In this document: positions 32,209 to 44,189 of the stretch, in pieces
How positions within the stretch are numbered: the first letter of the stretch is position 1
How the letters are laid out: every line of letters begins with the position of its first letter
Source of the DNA: Sporothrix humicola
Lineage: Eukaryota; Ascomycota; Sordariomycetes; Ophiostomatales; Ophiostomataceae
Direction of reading: 5' to 3'
NCBI GenBank assembly: GCA_021396245.1
Contig: WNYE01000109.1
Coordinates: 54,061 to 118,060, forward strand
Length of the DNA stretch: 64,000 nucleotides
Notes under the pieces: model-generated
What the model saw: the letters and a program-made list of their open reading frames with translations, nothing else
Database searches by the model: none
Told to the model about the DNA's origin: nothing
Translations under genes and position numbers: made by a program

Positions 32209-35200
32209 ATGGCGGAAATCACACTGGAAGAAAGATTTGCAAAGATTCGGTCGCCAAATCTGGAAAGCCAAAAGCAGGTATGTTCACTTCCCCCAGCCAA
32301 AGTACCAAACTCCAACGGAAACTAACCTTCGCTTGAACCTGCAGACTGCCATCATTCTCAAGGCAGTTGAGGCTACGCTTCAAGAACAAAACGAAGATGC
32401 CACGCCGACAGCCTACTTTGCGGCTCTGCTCGCTCTCCTAGTCCAGTCAAGCAGCCAGGATGCAGACAGAAAGAGCCTGGATACACCCATCATCTACCTC
32501 CTCGACCTTGTGACGCCTTACACACCCCACGGCATCCTCCGGACAAAGTTCACACAGATCCTCTCGGCACTGGCACCTTTGTTCACACAACCGGATGCCG
32601 ACGCGCCGCTGCTTCGGCCGTGCATTGGCTGTCTAGAGTCGCTCTTGCTAGCGCAGAATTCAGCAGCCTGGGAACTTCCCGCGACTCAGATTTCTCCCCG
32701 CCGAGCCGTGGTCGGTCTTCTCAGCCTGTCTGTCGATCCGCGCCCAAAGGTCAGAAAACGGGCTCTGGAGGCATTGCGCAAAGTGCTGGACACTCCCCCT
32801 CCTGGCCCGACCTTGGACCATCCTGCCAGTGGAATGTGTGCCGAGACGGCGATGGCCGGCTTGAAGGATCTTAGCAAGCAGTCAGGGCTGGGGAAAAAAG
32901 ACAAGCGCGGCGACGACCAGTCCTCCAACGACCCAAATTTATTTCGTGCCCTACAGCTTGTCCGTGCCATAGCGGCGTCGAGCACTGGCTGGCCCGGCAA
33001 GAAAATCGAGCCTCTTTGCGAGCTTCTGTTGGCAATCGCCCGGAGCGGCAATGATCACATGTCTGTCGCCGTCCTTGAGGTTTTCGAAATCATCTTCCAG
33101 GGAATGAGCGACGAAATCGCCACATCCAAGCTTGGCCGCTTGCTGGACATTATTTCAGAGCTTCGCCCGGCACCTAACGACACACAGCTGCTTCCTCCCT
33201 GGATAGCTATCCTGTCTCGAGGCTACGATGTGTCGGCCCAAGTTGAGCCGGAAGACACATTTTATAAACTCCCAGAGCTCTTTGAGATGGTTTCGCCATA
33301 CCTTGAATCGCCCGCCAGCAACATCCGCATTTCTGCGTCGGAATGCTTAGTCTCCTTTTTGGCCAACTGCATCCCAAAGCAGACCATTCTAGAACCCTCG
33401 GTCTACGACGAGAAGATTTTGTCGAAGATTGCCAAGATTGGTGAGGCATTTCTGGGAGTGCGTTATCAATTGGCAACTGAGGAAGTGTACAATGTCCTGT
33501 CGGCCATGTTCGACACCTTCCGCTGGCAAGCCAACCCATTCCTGCTGGAGTTGACCAGGACCCTTGGCGAGATCAGAGGACGAGAAATTTTTGCGGCCAA
33601 AAAGGAGGTCGACAAGATCATTGGACACGCCATCCGTGCCATGGGTCCGGCTTCCATCCTCAAGATCCTACCACACAACCTCCTCCAACCATCAGCACAA
33701 CATCCCGGCCGTGCGTGGCTTCTCCCTCTTTTTAGAGAGTTCACCACAAATACCTTGTTGGCAGATTTTAAATCGGAGTTCGTTCCTCTGAGCACTGCCA
33801 TGTTTCAGCATGTCCTCGACAATGGCGATGCCGAAAAAACAACCGAGATCAAGATTTTTGAGACGATTGTCCAACAAATTTGGTCTATTTTCCCCGGATT
33901 TTGCGATCTGCCCTTGGATTTGAAGGCCTCTTTCGATGGGAGTTTCGGCGAGCTACTTGGCAACATCCTCTACCAACAGGTGGGACTACGGTTCGATATT
34001 TGCCGGGCCCTGAAGACACTGATTGAGTCCAACCAAGCCATTGCATCAATCGAGGAGGAGGAAGATTTGTTTTTGCAGTGCAGGGTCAGCAAGGCAGAGG
34101 CTGTTGCCAATTTGGAATACCTGGGCTCATTTGCCAGTCAGTACCTTGCCGTTCTCTTCAATGTCTACGGGCAGACTTTGGCTCAGTCCCGTGGTCCCAT
34201 TCTGCAAACAATCAATGCCTTCCTCAGCATAACCCCAAAGGCAGACCTCGTCAAGTCGTTTGATGAGGTATGCAAGTTGCTCGCCTCAACCCTTCAGGAG
34301 GCTGCCGAGACTGCTTCTACATCGGTGAGGGGCGATGCTCAAAAGTCGACCACGCAGGTGCCATCCACAAGCCATACCCTCATCGACCTTGTCATCACAA
34401 TGGCACTTCATCTACCAAGGGAGAGCTACTCGAATCTGTTCGAAATTGCCGCCCTAGCCATTGTTAAAGAAGATGATCCGCAGCTTCAAAAGAAGGCTTA
34501 CAAGCTCATTCCCCGTCTGGCAGAATCTGATATCGGCAAAATTGCTCTTACAGAACGCCACGATGAGTTGCAGAAGCTGATGCTTGCTAGTGCCGAGAGT
34601 GTTTCTGCTCCCGCTCGCCGAGAGCGTTTAGCTGCGCTTGCCGCTTTGGTCCCTCTTATCCCCAATCATGCTCTCCACTTCATCCCGTCTACGCTTTCTG
34701 AAGTTGTTATCAGCTGCAAGGAGCACAATGAGCGTGCCCGGACAACGGCATTCGAACTGCTTGTTATTATGGGGGAGAAAATGAAGGACGCGGGCGGATC
34801 AGTGATCCATAACAGCAAGATACCTAGCATGGCAGACGACGCACCATCGGTTGTTGCTAGTATTGAAGAATTTTTCACCATGGTGAGCGCCGGCCTTGCT
34901 GGTTCGACTCCACACATGATCTCTGCTTCCATCACGGCGATCACACGTATCCTATACGAGTTCCACGGCCTTCTCGATAAGCAGGCCCTCGGCGACCTCG
35001 TCCAAACGGTCGATCTTTTCCTAACGTCGAACAATCGGGAAGTTGTTAGTAGTGTCCTCGGGTTTGCCAAAGTTTGCACTATCAGCCTTCCGGTCGACAT
35101 GGTGCGCGCCCGGCTCCCGACTCTCATTCCGAATCTCATGCGCTGGAGCCACGAACACAAGGGACATTTCCGCGCAAAGGTCAAGCACATTCTGGATCGT

Positions 35201-36073
35201 ATGGTTCGCCGGTTTGGGCACGAAATTGTGAATAAGTACTGCCCTGAGGAGGACCGTAAGTTGATTACCAATATTCGGAAGACCAAGGAACGCAACAAGA
35301 GAAAGAAGAAGGCCACTGGAGAAGCAGACGAAGACAGCGACGATGAAGTGGGTGGCGAGGCCGGTCGGAAGACACTTGGTGGTCGGTTCGAAAGCGGGTT
35401 TGACGAGGCAATCTACAGCAGTGACTCTGAAACCTCTGACAACGACGAAGATGGTGGCGCTAGCGCAGAACGGCAAGGCAAAGATGGGAAGAAGCGAGGC
35501 AATAAAGGCGGGCAAGCTTACATCATTGAGGAGGAGGGCGAGCCCTTGGATTTGCTGGATCGCAAGGCAATGGCTAGCATCTCCTCTACTCGGCCATTGA
35601 AGATACGGAAGCCGGGTTCTGGGAAAGCAAAATTCAACGCAGACGGAAAGCTAGTGCTAGGAGAGAACACCGCTGGGAATGCCGATGGTGACCATGAGGG
35701 AATGGACATCGACCATGACGACGGTGGCGCGAGCGGGATCAACGCGTACATGTCCGCCGTCTCGGGCAAGGACGTGGCCAAGAGAGGCTTCCGCGGCAAA
35801 CTCAAGTGGTCAAACAAGCGAGGCCAAGATGGCGATGATGATGACGCCATGGACGACGATGATGCGGTGGCTATCAAAGCGAAACTCGACAAGAGCCCTG
35901 GAGGCGGCCGCGGCTCCCTCCGTAGCCGTGGTGGTAACTCGGGGCGTGGCCACGGTCGATCTGGCAGCGGAGGGGGCTCTTTCGGAAGAAGAGGGCTTGG
36001 TGAAGAAAAGCGGCTTAGAGGGTCGTCGGGAGGAGGTGGGCGGGTTGCAAAGCCGTGGCCACGGAAACACTAA
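32209..36073 (+). CDS. RRP12: ribosome biogenesis protein RRP12 (1265 aa, 2 exons)
   Basis: HEAT/ARM-repeat nucleolar protein required for export and maturation of both ribosomal subunits. Exon 1 is 32209-32277 (MAEITLEERFAKIRSPNLESQKQ), exon 2 is 32345-36073; the intron is 67 nt (GTATGT/CTGCAG). The body is an alpha-helical solenoid (for example ILRTKFTQILSALAPLFTQP, KVRKRALEALRKVL, ARTTAFELLVIMGEKMKDAGG). The block VSSVLGFAKVCTISLP with MVRARLPTLIPNLMRW is typical of the family, as is FRAKVKHILDRMVRRFGHE. The C-terminus is charged (KERNKRKKKATGEADEDSDDE), then acidic and RGG-rich. A larger open frame beginning at 32084 runs through the intron in the other phase and was rejected because it replaces the conserved N-terminus with a poly-Phe tract. 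Confidence 0.93.
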
Positions 36074-36633
36074 CCCCGGGTTAGACTCCCTAACTTCACC
36101 TTGACCTTGTGCCCTTTTATCTAAATTGCAAGATGTACCTTTTACTGAAATTACACGTTCCACTATTGTTTTTCTGTTGCACGTCTACCATATGAATAAA
36201 TATGAACGCACAATTGTTCCAATGATGCGTAATAAATATAGCAACTGCTGTCGACTATGGCAATTCACCTTATTCTTGGATACCATGCCATCAAATCAGC
36301 GACAGTATGAAAAATTGGGTTACAAAATGAAGCTGCAACTCGATATGCACCTGAAACAAATGAATTTGCCAAAAGTCGAAGTGGCAACAGCAGAAGTAGA
36401 AAAGAAATAGAGAAGACGACAACGCAAAAGAAAAAAGAAAAAAAAGAAGAAAAAAGAGAAAGAGAACAAAGCAAGACAAGACAATGGCAATAATAACAGA
36501 CGGCGCGTTGGGGAATAAAAGCATAACAAAAGAAAGATTGTGCGATGGAGTGCTGTACCCTCTAAGATCTCTGATCTCCTGACAGGCTTTGGTCTGGTTG
36601 CGTTTTAAATAATACAACAGGAAGGCAATACAA
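36074..36633. other. convergent intergenic region RRP12 / VTI1
   Basis: AT-rich 3' regions. A purine-rich run at 36400-36485 (AGAAAAAG-type) accounts for the short open frames here. No gene seen. Confidence 0.5.
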
Positions 36634-37521
36634 TCACCTAAACTTGCTCACAATGACAGCAAGAATGAGGAGAACAAGAACCGTGATTATAGCGATTGTG
36701 ATCACCCGATTCGTAGCCATCCTATAGAGGGGAAATAGGGTATTGCGTTAGATGTAGTTTCAACAAAGGGTCTGGATCATACAATATGATAGAGGGCCGG
36801 GTAGCAGTACCTACGTGCCATGCCACGGAGCGTTTTGACACTACGGTCAACATATCCTTCACTCTCGAGTAGCATGTCCGTTGTGTGCCGGATGACGTCA
36901 CGCTGGCGCTCAAGATCGGCCAGCGTGCTTGCACCAATCGCCTCTGTATCGTTGGCAAGAGCCTGGCTGTTCTTAAGACGCTGGGTGCTTCGGTCCAGCC
37001 GGTCGGTGCTGGATAACAGCTGTTGACGTTGCTCAAGCTGGACATCAGCACCACTCGGGTTGTCGGAGTATCGGCTGCCGAATAATGCCGCGCGGTCATC
37101 AGCCAATCCACGCAGCTTCCGTTTGTATCCATCAACATCAGATTCATAGTTCCGGAAGCGCTGGTTGACGCGCATCCGGCCCGACGAGGGAATGTTTTGC
37201 TTTTCAAGCTTCATTTGACTGATCTGTGGTCGGTAACCGTTAGCCTTCGTCCTGTCTGCTAGGATCATACTGGGAGTCACATCGCCTGCCCTGGAGGCGA
37301 CGACGCAAAGTCGCGCGGAGAAGTTTGCTGCGAGTTCTTACCAGCTCATCGGCCTCTTCGACGGTCCGCTCAGCCTGCGCAATGGCCGCTTTGCGTGGCT
37401 CGCCAGAGAGGTCAGGGATCTGGTCCAGCTTCTGCGTCAAATCGGCCTGCACGAGGCGGAACTCAGCCTCGTAGCTGCTGAACAGCTCGGTGCCCGCGTC
37501 GGTATCGAGAGGGTTGGCCAT
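36634..37521 (-). CDS. VTI1: v-SNARE VTI1 (226 aa, 3 exons)
   Basis: Qb-SNARE acting in Golgi-to-endosome, vacuole and intra-Golgi fusion. Exons: 37521-37342, 37223-36811, 36721-36634 (681 nt). The N-terminal Habc-type bundle is visible (ELFSSYEAEFRLVQADLTQKL, YESDVDGYKRKLRGL). The SNARE motif is in exon 2 (LDRSTQRLKNSQALANDTEA ... LADLERQRDVIRHTTDML ... VDRSVKTLRGMARRM). The C-terminal anchor is VITIAIITVLVLLILAVIVSKF. The donor at 36810 (AG|GTACTG) was chosen over an earlier GTAGGT because only it restores GMARRMATNRV. All family landmarks are intact. It functions in the same cycle as SEC17, encoded nearby. Confidence 0.95.
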
Positions 37522-38618
37522 GGTAAATGTTATGGGTATCAACAAGATCCAGAGCACAATGCACGGCAGGTATTCGGCGATGGGTAGGCGACGGCGAAGC
37601 GGATATCGGATGTGTCGGAGGATGTGTCGGGAGGATAGGTCGTGGCCAGAGTCGGTGGATAAAAGGATGTCAAAGACTGCAGAATCAAGACCTGCGAGCC
37701 AGACAGATGCAAACACGAATTGAGCCAATACAGTCGATTTGCCGCTTTACAGAAACTCTGTGGATGTGATGTGTGCTGGTTATCAAGTATTATGTAGGCC
37801 GTTGTAAAGCAAAAGGTTTCAAACGATCAGTACGGAGTACGACATATTCTGAAGCACAATGTTCTCAGTCTCACAGTGACGACAGGGTAATTTTGATCAT
37901 GTGGCAGCCTATCTGGGTCACGTGGCCCCGTCACTCAGTGTCCTAAGTCCGTCAGAGTGCCCATGTTTGTAACGGTTTAACACTCAGTGCATACCACAGT
38001 AACAATGTCGTCCTTGTAATCACCAACGACTGTCAAATCCGGCCTCCAGGCTATCACGATTCGTGGTTCGTATTAAATATGGCATTGCCTCTTCGGTTAT
38101 TGTGTGCGGACACGTCCTCACATACTGTGTTTGTATCTTAGTATTTTCAGACCAGGCTTGCCCTTCCTTCGCACTCTCTGACGCAGTGCTAGTCACAAAC
38201 TAGCTTTATGAGAAATAGTTACCATTGTTCAGGGCAAATTAGTGGGGCTTTACATGTATACATATAGTACGCCCCGGAAGTACGGAGTACGCGTATTCGA
38301 AATGTCTGGAAGGTCAAGCCCACTTGTAGATGTCTCCACGGATTGCTCGAAGGTTTTGTTTAGTGTATGGATTTTGGGGGGCTTTGATGTCTTTTATTAC
38401 AGAGCAAAGTTTACAGCTGTACCTAACAGTACTCAGTAGAACTCGGCCTGTTCTTTCCAAGCCACAAATAAATAACAACAACTTGAAGTCGGCTCCAGCC
38501 CCAAATCTTTCTTAATCTGAATGCGCGTATCGCCCGCGCGTCCGTGTCCCTCCCCTGTATACGGAACCACCCGTCTGTGTTTTACCCAATCAGTCATCAG
38601 TCATACCTCATACCCACC
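37522..38618. other. 1.1 kb divergent intergenic region VTI1 / Zn2Cys6 regulator
   Basis: No gene. It has two exact TACGGAGTAC copies (37831-37840, 38281-38290), a GTCACGTGGC E-box near 37918 and a CCAATCA element near 38586 close to the regulator start. Confidence 0.6.
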
Positions 38619-40054
38619 ATGCATCGTCGTGGCCATCGGAAATCCCGGAATGGCTGCATTGAGTGCAAGAGGCGGCACATGAAGGTTTGTTCTTAATCCC
38701 CCCCCCCGGCTGTGCTAACAACGCACGGTGAGATAAAGCGGGTGGCTAGTCGTCACTCCGCCACTCTATACTCGATGTCCTCATGAGCCCGATGAGGATA
38801 CTGCCATTTTGAATGTCGATGCATTGTACTCACGCTGGATGTGTTCCATAGTGCGATGAATCGAGACCCAAATGCGCCAACTGCACAACGGTCCATCGAC
38901 ATTGCCAATACGTAGATTCCCAGGTCTCCTCACGCATACCGTATGCCGTGTCGGCCGCCCCAAAAGCTCCCAGCTCCTCGCCCGCCTATACAACAAGCCC
39001 GCACACGGACACATCGGCAGCCGCAAGAGCCACCGAAGAGGGCATCACGCCAGGGCTGTCACCGGCGTCTGGCCTCTCGCGGCCACAAACAACACCACAG
39101 ACAAGCGCCCCGCAAACTCCCCACACAGCAAGCACCCACGATGTCGGCGACCAGGAAGAGCCGGTGAATGTGACACATGCCGAGCTGGCATTTCACTTCT
39201 CCATGGCCACGACGTCGCCCGAGCTCGATGCGAGCCTCGTTGAAATGGGCAACAGAGTCGTCGTTAAAGAAGCCATCAAGTCTCCGTTCCTGCTCTATGA
39301 GTGTCTGGCAGTCTCGGCGCGGCACCTCAGCATTTTACATCCGGACAGGCACGATTTTTTCCTGAGACAATCGGTGCAGTTGCAGACCAAGGCCATCGCC
39401 ATGTTCAATTCAACTGATGCTGTGGATGAGAGCAACTGCGTGGCATCCGTCCTGTTTTCGTCAATCCTCAACCGGCATGCCCTTATCGACGTTCTCGCCA
39501 ACCGGGACGGCGACTTTTTCTCCTTTGTTGACCGCTTTGTTCAGAGCGTGCTTCTACAGAAAGGCATTCGAGTGGTGTCCAAGGAAGCCTGGCCCCAGCT
39601 GCTTGAATCCGAACTGTGGCCAATAATGAAGTGGGCGACGCCAGACCGAGATATACCCCCGGTCGGGCATCATTGCGACGAGTTGCGACGGCTTATCTCC
39701 CTGTCGCCTGCCCTGGACCCGTTAGAAAAGGAAGCATGCCAGCGAGCTATACACTACCTTCAGCTTGCCTTTGATAGTGTGGCCAACCCTACCCCCGGCA
39801 AGAGCCCTCACCAGATCGTCTATGTCTGGGGCATTTTCTTGCCTGACGGGTTCTGTGCTCTGTTGAAAGCACACAGGCCAGAGGCAATAGCAGTCATGGC
39901 GTGGTATGCAGTGCTGCTGCATCAATCACGCGACAATTGGCAAGTGGGCGATGCCGGCATATTCATGCTGAATAGCATTGGGGACTTCCTAGGGGCCGAG
40001 TGGGCTCACTGGCTTGAGTGGCCCTTCACAATGCTTCGAGATGGCCTGCATTGA
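38619..40054 (+). CDS. Zn2Cys6 fungal transcription factor (422 aa, 2 exons)
   Basis: DNA-binding regulator of the binuclear zinc cluster class. Exon 1 is 38619-38684 and exon 2 is 38852-40054 (1269 nt). The zinc cluster is C-x2-C-x6-C-x6-C-x2-C-x6-C (CIECKRRHMK | CDESRPKCANC ... HC) at residues 13-38, interrupted by the 167-nt intron just before the third Cys, a position common in this class. A basic GHRKSRNG precedes it. After a Ser/Pro/Thr-rich linker the C-terminal half is helical (LAFHFSMATTSPELDASLVE, LLYECLAVSARHLSIL), resembling the sterol-uptake/UPC2-like and related small Zn2Cys6 proteins. Target genes are unknown. Its neighbours, VTI1 and a dead RTA1 gene, do not define a cluster. 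Confidence 0.88.
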
Positions 40055-41300
40055 GGAGTTCGTATTTTCATTTTATTATTATTACTACTATTATTATTAT
40101 TCGCTTTGCTTTAATTTCTTGTAACAATACTCGAGGCATGAATAGCATCGTCGTTCCTTCTTCTTCTCTTTGTCTTTTTTTTTTATATTCCCATTGATGG
40201 GTTTGACTCCTAGCTGTTACTCCCAGCCGCAAAAGCATATGATTTCGTTTTATTATTGCTTGTCGAACCATATTTGCAAGGCAGATATTGTGATTTTCTG
40301 CAATGCCTACACATACGATCCAACCAGAACGTGCATCGTACCAAAGCTACCTTTGGAATCAAACTGCAAACCAACTCCGGTTTTGTTGCCTACTATTTGT
40401 TTGTCGTATTACAGTATTTTAAACACAAATCATCTAATACTTATGTTTACTTATATGCCCAGCTAGGCCCGTCAAGATCAACTAGCATCTGGAATCGGAT
40501 ATCAAATAATGCCCCGTACCATACCCAACTACCCTTTTATCGGGAACCAATGTAGTAATGGCCTAGACCCAGGAGAAGAATTAAGCACGACCCACAATTC
40601 ACAATCTTGCAATTCACATCCATCTCGCTAATAATGACTGAAGTAAAATAGAAGTAGAACCAAGTAAAATATTCCTTCTCTCCTTAAATCTTGCTCGGCG
40701 AGCCTGGCGAGCGTCTTAAGCTCTGTCAACACAAGCGCAGGCTTGGTATCACACAGGCGCAAAGTTTATTATCCAAGAAAGAGGCAGTGCACTGGTAAAC
40801 CCGACGTCTGTGGTCAAGGACGGTAGCTTGGTTAGGTAGTCTAAGAGGACGCTGTGCATAGAAGGCTAGGGATCACGATCGGATGCACTTTACTACGTAC
40901 TACGTATTACGCCGTACAACATAATTCATAACTCGCCCCGCAGGTCGATATGGGGTAAAGAATCCAAATTGCGTTCAGCTCATGAGTAAATATCTACTCA
41001 TTAGGCTCGGTTTGATCATTTTCCTACCGAGCAAAGACTTTGGTGGAACAAGGCGTTGTCAACATCCAGAATCTGTCAACGCCGGGGTCTAGCCTTCCGC
41101 GCGTATAACAGATGTGCTATCACACACTGCCCCAGTAGGTATTTCATTATATAAGAGCAGCAGAAAGTAGCCCGACGCACCGCGTTACTACTTTAGCAAA
41201 TTGGCAGAGATTCTCTTTTTACTCTTCACGCTTGCCCCCAACTATGAGATCATAGACCAACATCCGCATACCACTAACTCTGTATCCCCCAACCAACAAC
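40055..41300. other. 1.2 kb intergenic region before the RTA1 pseudogene
   Basis: AT-rich with no supported gene. It contains a TACGTA-rich stretch (40891-40917) related to the dispersed motif family, and a TATATAAG box at 41148-41155, 146 bp upstream of the pseudogene ATG, which suggests the promoter is still recognisable. Confidence 0.55.
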
Positions 41301-42257
41301 ATGGCTGGCGACGATCCTCGAGAAGCGTTTGTCTGCTACAACTATACACACTCTCTGGCGGTTGCAGTTCTTTTTGGCGTGCTCTTCTTCATCATTCCCA
41401 CCGACCATGTCACGAGAATGGCAATGAAGAAGACATGGTACTTCATTCCCTTCGTCCTAGGCTATCTCTTTGAATTCCGGTAAATGCCAGCCAAGGGCAA
41501 TGGCAAGCAACCGTGCAGTTGGGAACACCTTATTCCCCACAAATGCGGCAAAGGCCTGCTGACAACATGTGGCAACGTACAGCTGAGGCAGTTGGCTACG
41601 TTGGCCGTGCACTCTCTTCCAAAGAGGCACCAGATTTCACCAAGAACCCATTCATCGTGCAGTCACTCCTGATCCTCCTTGGGCCGGCATTGATTGCGGC
41701 AACCGTGTACATGGTTCTCGGTCGGCTGGTGCTTGTTCCACAGGGCGAGAAGCATGCACTCATAAAACCAAGATGGGTCACCAAAGTGTTTGTCACCGGC
41801 GATGTGCTGTCATTTTTCACACAGGGAGCCGGTGCTGGGCTTCTCTCGGCGGCTAAGAACAGACCGATGTGAACAAAGCCGAATACATCATTGTAGGCAG
41901 CCTTGTCATCCAGATCCTCTTTTTTGTCATTTTCATTGCTGTCTCGGCCATCTTCCACCGGCGAATTCAGCGTCAGCCCACTCACCGGCTCGGACCACCC
42001 GGGCCCTGCTCTTTGCACTGTACATTGCCAGCACCACGATCCTACTCCGGTCTGAGTATCGTGTCGCAGAGTATGCACAAGGCTCCGATCGTGAGCTGTA
42101 GCGAAAGGAATTTTGGCTCTACATTTTTGACTCGTTGCTAATAATCGTTGTGACCATTGACTTCCTCGCTTTCCATCATGGGCGCGTTGTCAACAGGAAA
42201 ACAGGAAGCCATTTCGCTCCAAGTCGTCATGCTCGCCAGAAGATGGCATTGATATGA
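41301..42257 (+). pseudogene. RTA1-family membrane protein, broken by indels and a stop
   Basis: Pieces match the fungal RTA1/lipid-translocating-exporter family of seven-helix membrane proteins: MAGDDPREAFVCYNYTHSLA with helices AVAVLFGVLFFIIP and WYFIPFVLGYLFEF, then VGYVGRALSS, LLILLGPALIAATVYMVLGR, YIIVGSLVIQILFFVIFIAV and FWLYIFDSLL. The pieces are in different frames. There is one extra base at the exon 1 end (about 41477-41479) relative to the expected phase-1 junction. A further shift lies near 41865, a third near 41960-41990, and a TAG stop at 42099-42101 falls inside the last helix region, which stays open to 42257. Every neighbouring gene is intact, so real decay is more likely than base errors, but an assembly gap starts about 90 bp downstream. 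Confidence 0.75.
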
Positions 42258-42345
42258 CTAGGGACGTATCGAGCGAGCCATTCCATCCAGGGCGGGTTGG
42301 CGCCTGTACTCCGTACCTCTGGCATGATTTTTTGTTTTTTGTTTT

Positions 42346-42545
42346 GGGGGGGGGGGGGGGGGGGGGGGTTTAATTTTGACCATTTTTTTAAAAACAACGA
42401 AAAAAATAATTTTTAAGGGGCAAAGCTGGGCCCTAAAAAAAAAAAAAAATTTTTAAAAAANNNNNNNNNTCCCCCCCCCCCCGCCGCCCCCCGGCGCCCC
42501 CCCCCCCCCCCCCCCCCCGCCCGCCGCCCCCCCCCCCCCCCCCCG

Positions 42546-42579
<34 letters not shown>

Positions 42580-42588
42580 CATTTGGAC
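42346..42588. other. assembly gap flanked by poly-G and poly-C
   Basis: A run of G (42346-42368), A/T homopolymers, nine N (42461-42469) and about 120 bases of almost pure C. This is a sequencing/scaffolding artefact; true sequence and length are unknown. Confidence 0.95.
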
Positions 42589-44189
42589 CGTTTTTTTACA
42601 TACTCCGTACTACGTAAGTTGTACGGAGCAATGCTGGGACGTACTCCAAATAGACATGTGTTACATAATCAGTGTCGATGTGGATCCAATGGTCGGTCGG
42701 CTTGTCTGATTTTTTCTTTAAATTCTCTTCCGCCCCTGCCCAAATTTTCATTTCTTTTCCTTCCTTTCTCTCCCCAAAGTTGATAACCCTGAAATGCAGA
42801 TAACAGGCCCGCTGCGCACTTTTGGCTTCCTCGAGACGCCTTGCAAGCACAGCGGGTTGTATGACAAGGGGAGATTGATCTACGAAATGAATTTTTTGTG
42901 GCGGTGCTTTTTAAGAATTGGATATGGCAGCAGGAGACCTCGCGTCTTCAAATCCGTGCCTGTTCAGTCCCGTTGAGCCTCGACAAACCAAAGGCAACCA
43001 GAGGCAGATGAATACACGGCAGGCCGTCAGCTTCAAAGTTGTTTCCCACGGTCTCCTATTCTCCCTGATGCTCGGGGAGTTCCTCCCTGTATGGGACGCC
43101 GCGTGTTTTGTTGGATTTATTACAGGTGAAATAGGAATAATGCTTCGAATAATGCTTCGATTAAGACATCACCCAGGCATGCCATTCAGTTGGAAGTTTA
43201 TTCGACTAGCAATTACGACGTAATACGGGAGGTACGGAACATGGAACAATGGAGCTAGCAATCGCACGTTTCTGGCATGCAATTGCAGGTTATGTTGTAA
43301 TAGGGTAGGGGTCAGGGCGCGCAAGAAAGTGCTGGCCCAAGCACATTTGCTTCCTCTGGCCGATGCATCGCACGTCAAAGAGCCAGGTGACTACCGGAAA
43401 CGACTACGGGTAACGACCACTGTAGGGAATGGCTGCGGAAACAGCTTCGAGGACACCATATGCAATGCGTTTCAGGTTCTTCACCGTGCACGCTGCGTAA
43501 CGTGCAAAAGATATCCCCCGTTCCGGAACGCGGAATGCGATAAATAGACATGAGCCAGCCGCGTGGTGCCGTCTATACAAACAATGTTCGTCTGTGGTGT
43601 CCATCGCATTTGACCGTTTCTCTTTTGTTTTCCTTCTCCTCTGTTTCGCTGTGTTTTTTTCTATATTCTTCGTCTTTACCTTTTTTAACGTCTCGCAGCC
43701 TAAATCAACCAGAATTACGCACGTGAAAAGCATCAGCCCTTAGAAGTCCCTCTTAAGATACCCCGTATGGCAGACCAGATACCGTAAGTTTGGGCCGTTC
43801 TTGCCAGCTCTCCTGACAGCAACGGCCATTTAACAGCGTCTTCCCTCTCGCCATCATCATATTAAAGTGTGCTATGAAGAACACGATCGGTGCACGCCAA
43901 CAAGTATTATCCACCAGGGCACTAGATAGTTAGTGTTGAGGAGCAGCAATGTGCCCACCGACTAAATAAGCCCAGCTGTCCAACATCACAAATCAGCACA
44001 GGACAAGTCAGCACAGTAGTAGCTCGATGGTGACCGGAATACGTTGCACAATACTCATCCTACCCTACATGCTGCAATCGAGATGGCAACCAGAATAGGC
44101 TCGTCGCATTCTCGCGTTGCAAGACAGCACTCTACCCACCCCCGCCGAGCGAAAGGAGTCGTGAGAAACAAGTCGTGCGTCCCCCAGAT
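42589..44189. other. 1.6 kb intergenic region after the gap
   Basis: No supported gene. It begins with TACTCCGTAC (42601-42610) and GTACGGAG copies; another motif copy (42306-42315) lies just before the gap. A CT-rich tract lies at 43610-43690. Confidence 0.55.

Noticed and set aside
32084..32344. In-frame upstream extension of RRP12 exon 2 through a poly-Phe tract
   Set aside because: It comes from the 20-T run and intron sequence. The conserved MAEITLEERFAKIRSPNLE start at 32209 with a 67-nt intron explains the gene.
43000..43223. 101-codon frame with a hydrophobic patch after the gap
   Set aside because: No ATG context, no family resemblance, short; treated as chance.
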